A stretch of 64,000 bases of DNA from Bin55 sp965205965 (GTDB lineage: Bacteria > Pseudomonadota > Gammaproteobacteria > Pseudomonadales > Azotimanducaceae): the NCBI GenBank assembly GCA_965205965.1, contig CBDBHT010000007.1, positions 62,001 to 126,000 on the forward strand, in the 5' to 3' direction. Position 1 is the first letter of the stretch, and each line of letters starts with the position of its first letter. Made by a program: the position numbers and the translations under genes. Of this stretch, positions 30,782-40,515 are shown in pieces. The notes beneath the pieces are model-generated. The model ran no database searches. It had not been told where the DNA came from and was given only the letters and a program-made list of their open reading frames with translations.

Positions 30782-32047
30782 TTACCGTATTTTTCTCAGT
30801 AGAGCGTAGTAAAAGCCATCTGGACCATCCTTTTCTGGCAGCGATTGCCGTCCAAACGGCGTAGCATAGCCCCATGCGACCTCGATCGGCTCAATTATGG
30901 CGTCGTCAGTTCCGTTGCAAAATATTTTAACCACCTCGTCGTTTTCAGCGGGTAGAATTGAACACGTGCAGTAGAGCAATTTTCCACCCGCGGCAAGCAT
31001 ACGCCATAAATTGCGGATGATTTTGATCTGAAGTGCGTGAAGTTCACGAACGTTGTTTGGCGAAATATGTAGCTTAATGTCGGGATGTCGACGAAGTGTA
31101 CCTGTACCAGTACATGGAGCGTCGACAAGAATCCATTGAAAGTGTTCGCCGTCCCACCAGTCCGCGCGTGTCGCGTCACCTTGCTTGATATCAACGGCTA
31201 TACCGAGACGGGCGGACTCGTCTACAAGCCATTCCGTTCTTTTAGGTTCTATATCGATTGCTTGAAGATTGGCATTCGGAAACCTTTGCAGAAGGTGTAA
31301 AGCTTTGTTGCCCGGTGCCGCGCACGCGTCAAGAACGCGATCGAAATAGCGAAGGTCAATTAAATGTGCCACGCGCTGCGCTGCTTCATCTTGGACGGAA
31401 AACACACCGTCCTCATAACCCGGGAGGCGATGAGCGGATATCGGCCGGTCCAAGATAAATGTTTCTTTCAAAGATCCTTGGCGAAAGGCAATATCTTGGC
31501 TAGAGAGTACATTAGCGAACGATATGCCGTCAGAAACTCGTGGATTTATCCTTAGCGTCATTGGTGCACGCGTCTTCATAGTTTCAAGAATCGCGGTCGA
31601 CTGGTTCGAATAAGACTCTCTGATCGTCCGCAGCAGCCAAACCGGCACGTCGAACTTTGCCGTATCAGACTTTGGAGATGCATTGACGTCGAATTTGCGA
31701 AGCACTGCGTTAATAAAGCTAGTCGCCCATGGTTTTTTCAACGCACGGGCTGCGGCAACCGTTTCATGAATTGCGGCGTGTGCCGGAGTGCGCATGTGTC
31801 TGAGCTGGTACGCGCCGACTAACAACAAACACCAAAGAACTCGATCTTGGGGCCTTAATTTTCGCCGGAGAACCTCGTTAAGTGTCTCGGAGAGCGAGTA
31901 GTAATTTCTAGCGATACCGTAACAGCACTCGAAAATCAGTTCCTTGCCCGTCGATTCTTGAGCGAGGGACAGCGTACGTTCTAGTGATTGGCCATTTAGC
32001 ACTCTTAGCAATATTCGTGCGGCAGAAGCACGATAGTTATATGACAT
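30782..32047 (-). CDS. rsmB: 16S rRNA m5C967 methyltransferase
   Basis: 421 residues from ATG at 32047 (MSYNYRASAAR). It methylates C967 of 16S rRNA using AdoMet. The N-terminal NusB-like RNA-binding domain spans residues 1-130. The catalytic domain has the AdoMet motif LDACAAPGNKALHLL, the motif VDAPCTGTGTLRRHPD with the catalytic Cys of PC, and the second Cys in LLYCTCSI. A longer upstream start is possible, but 32047 gives the usual gammaproteobacterial 11-bp overlap with the fmt stop (ATGTCATATAA). Confidence 0.94.
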   Translation of the reverse strand: MSYNYRASAARILLRVLNGQSLERTLSLAQESTGKELIFECCYGIARNYYSLSETLNEVLRRKLRPQDRVLWCLLLVGAYQLRHMRTPAHAAIHETVAAARALKKPWATSFINAVLRKFDVNASPKSDTAKFDVPVWLLRTIRESYSNQSTAILETMKTRAPMTLRINPRVSDGISFANVLSSQDIAFRQGSLKETFILDRPISAHRLPGYEDGVFSVQDEAAQRVAHLIDLRYFDRVLDACAAPGNKALHLLQRFPNANLQAIDIEPKRTEWLVDESARLGIAVDIKQGDATRADWWDGEHFQWILVDAPCTGTGTLRRHPDIKLHISPNNVRELHALQIKIIRNLWRMLAAGGKLLYCTCSILPAENDEVVKIFCNGTDDAIIEPIEVAWGYATPFGRQSLPEKDGPDGFYYALLRKIR

Positions 32048-32966
32048 CGAAGTGGATTCCATCTCCAATGATGTATGGATACCCATTTGCAACAACATGA
32101 GCGGGTACCCTAGTTCCTTTCCCTCTGTTGAGCTGAACAATATCTAGCTGGAGTCCATCCTTTCCGCAACCAACGATGTAGTTTTTTCCTGATTTCGTAA
32201 TTCGCCCCGGTTCGAATTTCCCCCTAACAACGGAAGCTTGCAGTATGCGAATGCGCGTGCCGCCGATTGTAGCGAATGATGCCGTGCGACAGCCGAAAGC
32301 TCGCACCTGTCGCTCGATATAAGTCGCGTCGTCGGCCCAGCGAATGCGGCTTAAGTGGCTTTCTATCTTCGGCGCGTACGTGATCCCTTCGCTAGGCTGG
32401 AGAGTTGGATCAACTAGAATCCCCTTTTTGAGCTCATTGAGCACAGAAAGCAACGACTCCGCTCCCATGTCTGCTAATCGCAGCGCGATCTCGTTTGAAG
32501 ATTCCGTGCCGGAAAGTGGCAATTCACGCTGACGATAAACTGCTCCGGCATCCAATTCTTTTTCGACGCGCATGATCGATACACCGGTTTGCTTATCACC
32601 GGCGAGAATCGCATGTTCAATCGGGGCCGCACCTCGCCAACGCGGCAATAATGAGGCGTGAACGTTGATGCATCCATGTGTCGGGCCATTCAAAATCGAA
32701 TTCGGAAGCAATAGTCCAAACGCCGCTACGACAAGTACATCGAGATCGGATACCAGAGTGTAATGATCGCTAAGACGGGCTGGGGAGCGGACATCGATAC
32801 CGAGTTCTTCCGCTTGTTGTTGGACGGGGCTTGGAGTTGTTTTGCCACGGCGACCCTTAGGTCGTGGAGGCTGAGTAAGTACGCGCATCACGCTATACCC
32901 GGACGTAATGAGCCGGTTCAGGACAATCACCGCAAACTCAGGTGTTCCGGCAAACCCTATACGCAT
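32037..32966 (-). CDS. fmt: Methionyl-tRNA formyltransferase
   Basis: 309 residues. It formylates initiator Met-tRNA with 10-formyl-THF. The N-terminal catalytic domain has FAGTPEFAV, the catalytic segment VHASLLPRWRGAAPIEHAI (Asn/His/Asp triad region) and GVSIMRVEKELDAG. The C-terminal OB-like domain begins about residue 210. It lies 10 bp downstream of def, the usual partner whose product removes the formyl group. Confidence 0.96.
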   Translation of the reverse strand: MRIGFAGTPEFAVIVLNRLITSGYSVMRVLTQPPRPKGRRGKTTPSPVQQQAEELGIDVRSPARLSDHYTLVSDLDVLVVAAFGLLLPNSILNGPTHGCINVHASLLPRWRGAAPIEHAILAGDKQTGVSIMRVEKELDAGAVYRQRELPLSGTESSNEIALRLADMGAESLLSVLNELKKGILVDPTLQPSEGITYAPKIESHLSRIRWADDATYIERQVRAFGCRTASFATIGGTRIRILQASVVRGKFEPGRITKSGKNYIVGCGKDGLQLDIVQLNRGKGTRVPAHVVANGYPYIIGDGIHFDVI

Positions 32967-32976
32967 GACGCAAAAC

Positions 32977-33480
32977 TCAGGCCGTGGCGCGAAACTTGGA
33001 CAGTATTTTTCGTATGCGAGATTGTTTCAGGCTGGATAGATAATCAACGAAAAGACGGCCTTCTAGGTGGTCCACTTCATGCTGAATGCAAACCGCCAGT
33101 CGACCATGTGCTTCAAATTGATTTTCTTTCCCGCCGGAACCAAGGGCCCGGACGCGGATCTGTTCGTATCTTTTGACGTTTTCGAAAATTCCAGGAACCG
33201 AGAGGCATCCTTCGGTACTAGTTATGTCGTTTTCCCCTTGACGTTCAAATTCGGGGTTTATAAGTATCATTGGTTCGTCGCGTTTTTCGGATACGTCAAG
33301 GACGATCACGCGCAGTGGGACGTTAACTTGGACAGCCGCTAATCCGATTCCGTTTGCCGCGTACATCGTTTCCAGCATATCTTCGGACAACTTCGTGATT
33401 TTCGGTGTAACGGCCTCAACGGATTGCGCCTTTCGCCGGAGCTTTGGATTTGGAAATTCAAGTACGTCGAGTACTGCCAT
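32977..33480 (-). CDS. def: Peptide deformylase
   Basis: 167 residues. Metalloenzyme that removes the N-formyl group from nascent peptides. All three family motifs are present: GIGLAAVQV (motif 1), EGCLSVP (motif 2, metal-ligand Cys) and QHEVDHLEG (motif 3, HEXXH-type metal site). First gene of the minus-strand run to plsC; its promoter should lie in 33481-34003. Confidence 0.97.
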   Translation of the reverse strand: MAVLDVLEFPNPKLRRKAQSVEAVTPKITKLSEDMLETMYAANGIGLAAVQVNVPLRVIVLDVSEKRDEPMILINPEFERQGENDITSTEGCLSVPGIFENVKRYEQIRVRALGSGGKENQFEAHGRLAVCIQHEVDHLEGRLFVDYLSSLKQSRIRKILSKFRATA

Positions 33481-34003
33481 GGTGAGATTGGGTCAGTCTA
33501 TTCGTAAGGATGATTTAATTAGTACAACGTAACACAAGTCATAGCATTCTTTGAAGCTCGGTATTACTAATTACGGTTTAGTGCTTGTGTTTGATAGGGC
33601 GAACGCGAACCATTTAGCTAACGTGAGCGTGATTTCAACAGGGTTGTGCCGTAATGGTTCCTCTAGCTACTATCCGTAAAAATCAATATGTCAAAAGCTA
33701 CCCTAATATTCGGTATATTATGGTATGCATCTACACGCTTCGGATGGTTACGCGGTAAGCCCCTGCTATTGTTCTCTAAAACATCTTCTCACCTCAAGAT
33801 TGATCGTCACTATCGTCCGTCGATGGCGATTAGGGGGGACTCTTTCGCTTGTCTATTTCTTCTTACAACCAGTAGGCTAGCTCTCTTGGTATGATTCTTC
33901 TATTCCCGTACGGATATGGTTGGCGATACCTACGGGGTCCGTGCTCACTAAGCCCAATCTTCGGGTGGGCGGAGTCCAACTGATTGTGTAATAAACTCGA
34001 AAA
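33481..34003. other. Intergenic region between divergent genes
   Basis: 520 bp, expected to carry the promoters for def (minus) and for the gene at 34004 (plus). No RNA gene or intact coding frame recognised; scattered short frames have no family resemblance. Confidence 0.5.
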
Positions 34004-34474
34004 ATGAAAATTGCTCGCCGAATAGGTTTAATTCTGCTCGGGCTTCTTGTCGTACTAGTGCTGACAGTAGCTACCTTCAAGATCATTGGTGAACCGTTCG
34101 TGACGTTCTCCGGTCACGCACTTAAAGGCATTGTGCGGGATGCTCCGGAAACATGGGAGCAAACCCAAGGAATTTGGACGGTTCAATTAGAAACAAGGCG
34201 GGAATCACCATATTCTGTCAACCTTTGGGGTGTTTATATTGAAGATCGTTTCTATATTACCGGCAACCCCGACTCGACGTGGGTTAGTAATCTTAATAGG
34301 GATGCTCACGCTCGACTTCGAGTTGACGGGATTCTCTACGAAGTTAAAGCGGAGGCCGTCACATCCGGTGAAGAGCGTAAGGCGGTGGCGAAAAGAATTG
34401 TAGAAAAGTACAAGTGGGAGGACTACGCGGACAACGCGACAAATCGATCGGTATTCAGATTGACCGCTAGGTAA
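34004..34474 (+). CDS. Membrane-anchored split-barrel flavin-reductase-like protein
   Basis: 156 residues. One N-terminal membrane segment (GLILLGLLVVLVLTVATF) precedes a small beta-barrel-like domain. Its WVSNLNRDAHARLRVDGILY resembles the nitroreductase/deazaflavin-dependent or PNPOx-like split-barrel family. Such proteins bind FMN or F420 and reduce small molecules; the substrate cannot be told here. It lies 17 bp upstream of the CDP-alcohol phosphatidyltransferase gene and is probably co-transcribed. Confidence 0.55.
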   Translation: MKIARRIGLILLGLLVVLVLTVATFKIIGEPFVTFSGHALKGIVRDAPETWEQTQGIWTVQLETRRESPYSVNLWGVYIEDRFYITGNPDSTWVSNLNRDAHARLRVDGILYEVKAEAVTSGEERKAVAKRIVEKYKWEDYADNATNRSVFRLTAR

Positions 34475-34491
34475 ATTGTCACATCAGATCA

Positions 34492-35037
34492 GTGTTTTCT
34501 ACACAGTGGACATGGTTGCCGAATCTTCTCTCCCTCAGCCGGTTACTTCTTAGCTTCGTATCAGCGTATGCGATCCTTACAACTAGTTGGATATTGGCTG
34601 CAAGCGTATTCGTGATTGCGGTCGTTAGCGACTTTGTTGACGGTATATTGGCTCGACTGCTCCATGCGGAGTCCCGCATAGGAAATCTGCTGGACCATGG
34701 ATCGGACGCGCTCTTCGTCGTTTGCTCGGTAGGAGCACTCAGCGTTTTGGGGATCATACCTTGGTTACTGGCACCGCTGATTGCAATAGCGTTTATCCAA
34801 TACGTCGTTGATTCACGCATACTTAACAAGCACTCGCTCCAGCCTAGTTTACTAGGCAAAGTTAATGGCGTCAGTTACTTCATTGTCATTGGTATTGCCG
34901 TTTCTCAGCAAGCGTTATCACTTAATTTTCCTCCACTAGTCCTGGCGACATGGGGTGGATACGCATTGATTGTAACTACTATCGCGTCGATGATCGACCG
35001 GATAGTAGGTGCCGTGTCGTCATCGTCAGAGCAATAG
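34492..35037 (+). CDS. CDP-alcohol phosphatidyltransferase family protein
   Basis: 181 residues, several membrane helices. It contains the complete family signature DX2DGX2ARX8GX3DX3D: SDFVDGILAR, then GNLLDHGSD. The enzyme transfers a phosphatidyl group from CDP-diacylglycerol to an alcohol; the acceptor (glycerol phosphate, inositol or other) is not determinable. No in-frame ATG exists near the start; GTG at 34492 (MFSTQWTWLP) is the likeliest initiator. Confidence 0.8.
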   Translation: MFSTQWTWLPNLLSLSRLLLSFVSAYAILTTSWILAASVFVIAVVSDFVDGILARLLHAESRIGNLLDHGSDALFVVCSVGALSVLGIIPWLLAPLIAIAFIQYVVDSRILNKHSLQPSLLGKVNGVSYFIVIGIAVSQQALSLNFPPLVLATWGGYALIVTTIASMIDRIVGAVSSSSEQ

Positions 35038-35110
35038 GTGCCAACCAATACGATTCGAATGGATACGGCGGACCTCAACCAAAGACCATGAGAGCGGGCT
35101 GGCTCTAGAT

Positions 35111-36127
35111 TTAACTAGCAACGTCGGATTTGGAATGTTTTTCTTCGAATAGTTCTTTATTTGCTTTTGGCAAGAACAAAATACCGATAGCTGCATTGAA
35201 TAGCACGAAAAACGTGTGCATAACTAAGCTGAAAGCCCCAACCTCGGGGTAGTCTGGAAATAGAACGGTCCAGAGCAGCAATGCACCGGCATGAAAGGGC
35301 AGGGGCAGTGCGGTGGCAAGAAAAATCAACGGCAGAATTGCGAGCAGTTGGCCCGTATTAGCTTCAACTTGAAATAAATTCAGTGCGATCGTGTAGACAA
35401 ACACGGCCCCGATAAGATTGGGTGCTTTGAATAATACTGTCAGCACGTAGTGCTGGATCTTCGCTTCTCGGAATGACCGCAGTACCGGCACGTTACGGAG
35501 TTTAAGTTTGGGGAACAGGTACCCTCTGAAGTAAGCGATATGTATAGGCAGGTACACCGCTGCTACCATAAAAACCGCGGGCAAAATGAGATCAAGCCTA
35601 AGTATTTTTGATGCTGCTTCAACATCTTCGAAATATAAGAACATTCCAACCGATGCGAACATCAGCAACTGGCAGGTTTCGAGCATGGCGAGAAAGATCA
35701 TTGTCGAAAGTGCCTGCCATCCGGGAACTTCGTGTCTTTTTAGCAAATAGAGCGTCATTGCTCCTTTGCCGGCTTGTTCGTTCACCAATGAGAGGATATA
35801 TGCGCTAGCACGAATAGGTAGCACGTCTTTAAGTTTGATCGTTGGTACGTTGAACCAGCGAATGGTTCGCCACGTTACATGAGCGTCGACGCAAAAGAAA
35901 AAGATCGAATAAGGAATCATCGTCGCCAGCCATATAAGCCAATCTGCGTTTCCGAAGAATCGGACTAAGTATGTTAGAGCGGTAATGCCTTCGCTCGCTG
36001 CAGCCATGTCCAGCTTGCGATACGCTAAGTAAAAGCATCCGGCCGCGAGCAGCCATGTACTGCATTTAAAAAGTGCCCGCAGCAATTTGTTGGTATTCGT
36101 TGGTGCTGTCTCAGGTATATCTGCCAT
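35111..36127 (-). CDS. Polytopic membrane protein, LPG synthase TM-like
   Basis: 338 residues with about eight predicted membrane segments and a charged C-terminus. The pattern (ASAYILSLVNEQAGKGAMTLYLL, then LPLIFLATALPLPFHAG split over two regions) resembles UPF0104/lysylphosphatidylglycerol-synthase transmembrane-type proteins, proposed lipid flippases. Function unknown. Convergent with the CDP-alcohol phosphatidyltransferase gene, so both may serve lipid metabolism (weak inference). Confidence 0.45.
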   Translation of the reverse strand: MADIPETAPTNTNKLLRALFKCSTWLLAAGCFYLAYRKLDMAAASEGITALTYLVRFFGNADWLIWLATMIPYSIFFFCVDAHVTWRTIRWFNVPTIKLKDVLPIRASAYILSLVNEQAGKGAMTLYLLKRHEVPGWQALSTMIFLAMLETCQLLMFASVGMFLYFEDVEAASKILRLDLILPAVFMVAAVYLPIHIAYFRGYLFPKLKLRNVPVLRSFREAKIQHYVLTVLFKAPNLIGAVFVYTIALNLFQVEANTGQLLAILPLIFLATALPLPFHAGALLLWTVLFPDYPEVGAFSLVMHTFFVLFNAAIGILFLPKANKELFEEKHSKSDVAS

Positions 36128-36484
36128 GGCCGTTCTCTGACTGATTCATTCAATAAGTTTTTGGAATGTAGCGGATGTATTGCGCCATACTGGAGTGATC
36201 TTCGACTGAACTCTTGGATCTATACCGATTTCGCGTTATTTCGAACGATGTCGTCTTCACGTTAGTGATAGTAGATATTGGGATGATGCGGACAAGTTCT
36301 TTCACTGGGTTTGACGTGGAGTAGAAAAATATAAGTACTGTTGCTTAGGTCTGCTTGGAAGGGCTAAAGCTATTGAAATGGATTCCAACCGCTTGAACGA
36401 AATCAGGTTGAGACGACCGTTCAGTGCTAATACTAGGGGCGTACTGCCGCAAATGTACTATTTTAAGTCAGGTTTGCTGCGGAT
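36128..36484. other. Intergenic stretch
   Basis: About 350 bp of AT-rich DNA upstream of the membrane-protein gene, ending in IS remnants. No gene or structured element recognised. Confidence 0.5.
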
Positions 36485-36760
36485 ATGGGGCGTCACAATG
36501 GATCTGACGGAAGAGTCATTAGAGAGCGGATCAAGAAGTACTTGCTGAAACCACGAGGTAACGTCAGATGGGATGGTTGGACGGCGTTGAACGGGATGCC
36601 TGACATGCTGGCGCAGGGATGCCGATGGCGGGCGTGGCATCTTTGCCGGCGGCGTGCTACGAGAGCTGGAACTCGTTATCCCAGCGCATGCACCGATGGT
36701 TAAATTCAGGGCTTTAGGGAAAAATTTCCAAGAGTTGGAGCATCTCGGCATTCACCCGAG
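36485..36760 (+). pseudogene. IS5-family transposase N-terminal remnant
   Basis: The plus-strand frame reads RWDGWTALNGMPDMLAQGC then RWRAWH, and after a frameshift WNSLSQRMHRWLNSGL, stop, GKIFQELE. This is the arrangement of the N-terminal domain of IS5-type transposases. It is cut by the family C fragment at 36761. Confidence 0.6.
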
Positions 36761-37297
36761 ATGGAGAAGGCTACGCTTGTTGCGAACCACGTCCTCTTTC
36801 TGATATTTCCCGCGCTGGGCACGCTGCAGCACCTGCTGGAACGCCCGCCGAATGTGCACCGGGGGAAGATCGGATCCGGCGACAGCGGCAGGGCCGTGTC
36901 GCAGGGAACCTGCTCCAGACCGTACAGACGGCGCAGGTTCGCTTCCACCACCGTATCCCCGCGCACATATCGATAGATCAAACGGCAACAGCGCGGCGTG
37001 CTTCTCCAGAAACACTGCCAGACCCGACATCAGACACGCTTCGATGGAAAATTTCCGATCAGAAACCGGATCGGCCATCTGATCGAAAACCGTTCGAACC
37101 GCCTGAAGCAGACCGGCCTTGTTCATATCCTTGCGCAACTTCAACGCATCCATCCTTGGGTACCTCGCACTCTATGTAAACCATATGCTAACCTATCTTC
37201 GAGTCTTAAAGGCTAGGCTCTCTGCTCCCATTATCGCGAAAGATAATCTAGAAAGTCCAGACGAATAACGGAGTTTGAACTATACGGGGAATTGCTG
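36761..37297 (-). pseudogene. Fragment of a family C transposase with its terminus
   Basis: The N-terminal part starts MDALKLRKDMNKAGL at 37153. It has CLMSGLAVFLEKHAALLPFD, then a frameshift, then HIRRAFQQVLQRAQRGK. The end at 37297 is the family C terminal repeat (CTATACGGGGAATTGCTG on the plus strand). The rest of the gene is missing. Confidence 0.75.
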
Positions 37298-37657
37298 GCA
37301 CACGGCAGAGAACGAGATAGTTGAAAAGCATATGGGGCGAACCGGTGTATGGTATACGACATTGAAGAGATCGTTCGGCGTGTCGCAGGCATCAACGGAC
37401 GGTGCCGTGCGCCAGCGGACCTGCCCTGCTCCTGGCAGTCCGCGCCGTAGAAACGTAGAAATGCTTTTTAGTAGGAAAAACCACCTAAAATACGTATTAA
37501 TGAAGTATGAAATTTCCATGCTGAGTTGTTTGCAAACCATCTATCTTAAAAAATATACCAAAAATTATGGGAATTACTAACTTAAATAAACAAAGCCGTT
37601 GACATTGCCCTTCGCTATCACTTAAAATAAACAGGGATTTGCAGAGGACGACTGCCT

Positions 37658-38633
37658 GTGACGAACAGTTCCACGATGGGAGAGCTGGAGTTCCTTAACT
37701 GGATCGGGGACGAGGAAAAAGCCGTCGAGTTCTTCGAGTCGCGACGCTGGCCGCACGGTAGATTTTGTCCCGAATGCGGAAGCTTGGACACCTATGCGCA
37801 CACGTCCCGCAAGTGCTACTACCACTGCAAGGATTGTCGAAAGCAGTTCTCCTGCAAGGTGGGCACGGTCATGGAATCGTCGCGAATACCCGTTCGGGAA
37901 TGGCTGTGGGTCATGTACAAGATCAGCGTGTCGCGCAAGGGCATATCCTCGCTGCAGCTCGCCAAGGAGCTGGATCGGCCACAAAAGACGACCTGGTACA
38001 TGCTCCAGCGCATCAAGGAGGCGTGTGGCAACAAGGAGCCGCTTCTGTCGGGGGTTGTGGAGGCCGACGAGAAATACGTCGGAGGCAAGGAATCCAACAA
38101 GCACGAATCCAGGAAACGCAATCTGGGTCGGGGATCTGTAGGCAAGCAACCCGTACTGGGGATGCGCGAGCGCGAGGGAGACGTCGTGGCTTTGCCCGTG
38201 CCTTCAACGGATGCGAACATGGTTCAGGGACAGATCCACGATCATGTGGTGGATGGCAGCACGGTCTACACGGACGAGCACGGTGCCTATGCGCCCCCCC
38301 CCCCCCCCCTGGATGGCTTGTCCTACAATCACGAGACGGTGAAGCACAAGGCCAAGGAGTTCGTTCGCGGCGACCGACGTTCACACCAATTCCATAGAAA
38401 GCACATGGGCCATCCTCGAGCGCACGATCATGGGAGTTCACCATCACATATCGGTGAACCATCTCAAGAGATACCTGAACGAAGTATGCTATAGACTGAA
38501 CGAGGGCAACGTGGAGGTCCACGTCAAGGATCGAGTGAGCGCACTCTGTCTCATGTGTGCAGGAGTTACCCTACCATGGAAGAAGCTGACAGGAAGCCGC
38601 CGAAGGAGTTCTTCCAGCTTGTCGACGCCATAG
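37658..38633 (+). pseudogene. IS1595-family transposase, copy 1
   Basis: From MTNSSTMGEL: zinc ribbon (FCPECGSLDTY, CYYHCKDCRKQF), first Asp in VEADEKYVGGKESN, second Asp in VYTDEHGAY. Two differences from copy 2 mark damage. A glycine codon is replaced by a 16-C tract giving five prolines at 38294-38309. A tandem CGAC duplication near 38372 shifts the frame, so the NSIESTWAIL block with the catalytic Glu is read only in another frame. The C-terminus YLNEVCYRLNEGNVEV is intact here, unlike copy 2. Confidence 0.85.
38294..38309. repeat. Poly-C tract (16 C)
   Basis: Sixteen consecutive C inside the IS1595 transposase gene. The otherwise near-identical copy at 39271-40098 reads GCGGGACTGG at this place, so 12 bases were gained and the original G residues lost. 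Confidence 0.9.
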
Positions 38634-38854
38634 CCAGGCGTCCCGCTCCCAAGCGCAAGAACCAGTCGCGCAAGACGGAGAAGTCCATGCGGTCAAGCAG
38701 GTGTCCACCCGAGACTCCCTCGGAAGATTAGCACTCGCTCGTGACGTAGCGGAAATCCGCAACTTCGAGCACAAGTGGACAAGGGATGCGACCCTATTCG
38801 CTTCAGTTTCTCTCTGCCTGAAGCACTTGATGTTTATTTAAGTTAGTAATTCCC

Positions 38855-39154
38855 ATATTTTTTGTGGTGTCAAGGATTTGGAAATCTGTTGGTACGGTTT
38901 AGGTTACTTCATAGGACACGATGCTGGTTTTCAGCCCCATAATTTGGTAAAGAGCCGCCGCGTCGCTCACAGCAGAAGGAATAACGTCGCGGTGTCAGGG
39001 GTTTTTAACGCACTCGCAGATCGTAAACGTCCACGTTACATTACATTCTGGTGTGTGATTTTCAGACTTTTGAGTTACACGATCTAGATGAGTGCGAGTC
39101 TACGTCCTTCTCTCGGATCTACCAAGTCACATCGAGGTTTTTCGCTATAATGTC
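38855..39154. other. Interior of the composite transposon
   Basis: About 300 bp between the two IS1595 copies. No gene, repeat or RNA recognised; this may be ancestral chromosomal DNA trapped between the copies. Confidence 0.5.
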
Positions 39155-40098
39155 AGAAGAACTCCTTCGGCGGCTTCCTGTCAGCTTCTTCCATGGTAGG
39201 GTAACTCCTGCACACATGAGACAGAGTGCGCTCACTCGATCCTTGACGTGGACCTCCACGTTGCCCTCGTTCAGTCTATAGCATACTTCGCGTTCAGGTA
39301 TCTCTTGAGATGGTTCACCGATATGTGATGGTGAACTCCCATGATCGTGCGCTCGAGGATGGCCCATGTGCTTTCTATGGAATTGGTGTGAACGTCGCCG
39401 CGAACGAACTCCTTGGCCTTGTGCTTCACCGTCTCGTGATTGTAGGACAAGCCATCCAGTCCCGCATAGGCACCGTGCTCGTCCGTGTAGACCGTGCTGC
39501 CATCCACCACATGATCGTGGATCTGTCCCTGAACCATGTTCGCATCCGTTGAAGGCACGGGCAAAGCCACGACGTCTCCCTCGCGCTCGCGCATCCCCAG
39601 TACGGGTTGCTTGCCTACAGATCCCCGACCCAGATTGCGTTTCCTGGATTCGTGCTTGTTGGATTCCTTGCCTCCGACGTATTTCTCGTCGGCCTCCACA
39701 ACCCCCGACAGAAGCGGCTCCTTGTTGCCACACGCCTCCTTGATGCGCTGGAGCATGTACCAGGTCGTCTTTTGTGGCCGATCCAGCTCCTTGGCGAGCT
39801 GCAGCGAGGATATGCCCTTGCGCGACACGCTGATCTTGTACATGACCCACAGCCATTCCCGAACGGGTATTCGCGACGATTCCATGACCGTGCCCACCTT
39901 GCAGGAGAACTGCTTTCGACAATCCTTGCAGTGGTAGTAGCACTTGCGGGACGTGTGCGCATAGGTGTCCAAGCTTCCGCATTCGGGACAAAATCTACCG
40001 TGCGGCCAGCGTCGCGACTCGAAGAACTCGACGGCTTTTTCCTCGTCCCCGATCCAGTTAAGGAACTCCAGCTCTCCCATCGTGGAACTGTTCGTCAC
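39155..40098 (-). pseudogene. IS1595-family transposase, copy 2
   Basis: Start MTNSSTMGEL at 40098, open for 275 codons. It includes the zinc ribbon, VEADEKYVGGKESN, VYTDEHGAYAGLDG and HTNSIESTWAILERTIMG (catalytic Glu). A 2-bp insertion after RYLN (near 39290) gives AKYAID and an early stop instead of EVCYRLNEGN. All catalytic residues are encoded, so partial activity is conceivable. The element's own 3' end is truncated at about 39155. Confidence 0.85.
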
Positions 40099-40212
40099 AG
40101 GCAGTCGTCCTCTGCAAATCCCTGTTTATTTTAAGTGATAGCGAAGGGCAATGTCAACGGCTTTGTTTATTTAAGTTAGTAATTCCCAAAATTATTCTAC
40201 GGCGCAGACTGC

Positions 40213-40515
40213 TGGGGTTCCTCAAACCCGCTTATCGCCGAGCACTACGCCACCGGGTGATAAAACGGAGGCTTCATCAAGCCTTCCGGTCGATGTTCCA
40301 ACGCGCGGCACAGCGGTATTCACTCGAACTTTTTTCACAAAGACCCCAATCAATGACTTTACAACCCGTAGAACGTCCTTAAACGGGCTCTTCCCCATAT
40401 CTAGAGTCTAGCCAGGTATATTAATTCCCCGAGATATATCAGCAGCTGACGCGTACGGACCGTCCGTCCGCGTAGACGGGTCCGTACGCGTGCGTGGAAC
40501 GAGGCTATGAGATGC
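40213..40515. other. Intergenic stretch downstream of glnA
   Basis: About 300 bp between the MITE end and glnA. It contains the hairpin at 40450-40490; no gene recognised. Confidence 0.5.
40450..40490 (-). terminator. Strong hairpin downstream of glnA
   Basis: Perfect 12-bp inverted repeat (CGCGTACGGACC and GGTCCGTACGCG) with a 17-base loop, about 25 bp after the glnA stop. No T-run follows on the glnA strand, so it may act as an RNA-stabilising or factor-dependent structure rather than a classical intrinsic terminator. Confidence 0.5.

Larger units (their letters stand above)
37569..40187. mobile_element. Composite IS1595-type transposon
   Basis: Two IS1595-family copies in inverted orientation. 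Outer ends are GGGAATTACTAACTTAAAT and its complement. The outer flanks are a perfect 8-bp direct repeat AAAATTAT (37561-37568 and 40188-40195), the size typical of IS1595. The first copy (37569-38854) has both of its own ends; the second (about 39155-40187) lacks its inner end. Between them lie 300 bp of unrelated DNA. Confidence 0.85.
37435..40212. mobile_element. 150-bp MITE (type 1), copy 2, split by a composite transposon
   Basis: The left part 37435-37568 begins GCAGTCCGCGCCGTAGAAAC. The right part 40196-40212 ends CTACGGCGCAGACTGC. Subtracting the inserted transposon and one 8-bp repeat leaves about 150 bp, the size of the other copies. Confidence 0.75.

Noticed and set aside
35085..35105. 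Short AGAGC/GCTCT hairpin between convergent genes
   Set aside because: 5-bp stem without a clear T-run; too weak to call a terminator.
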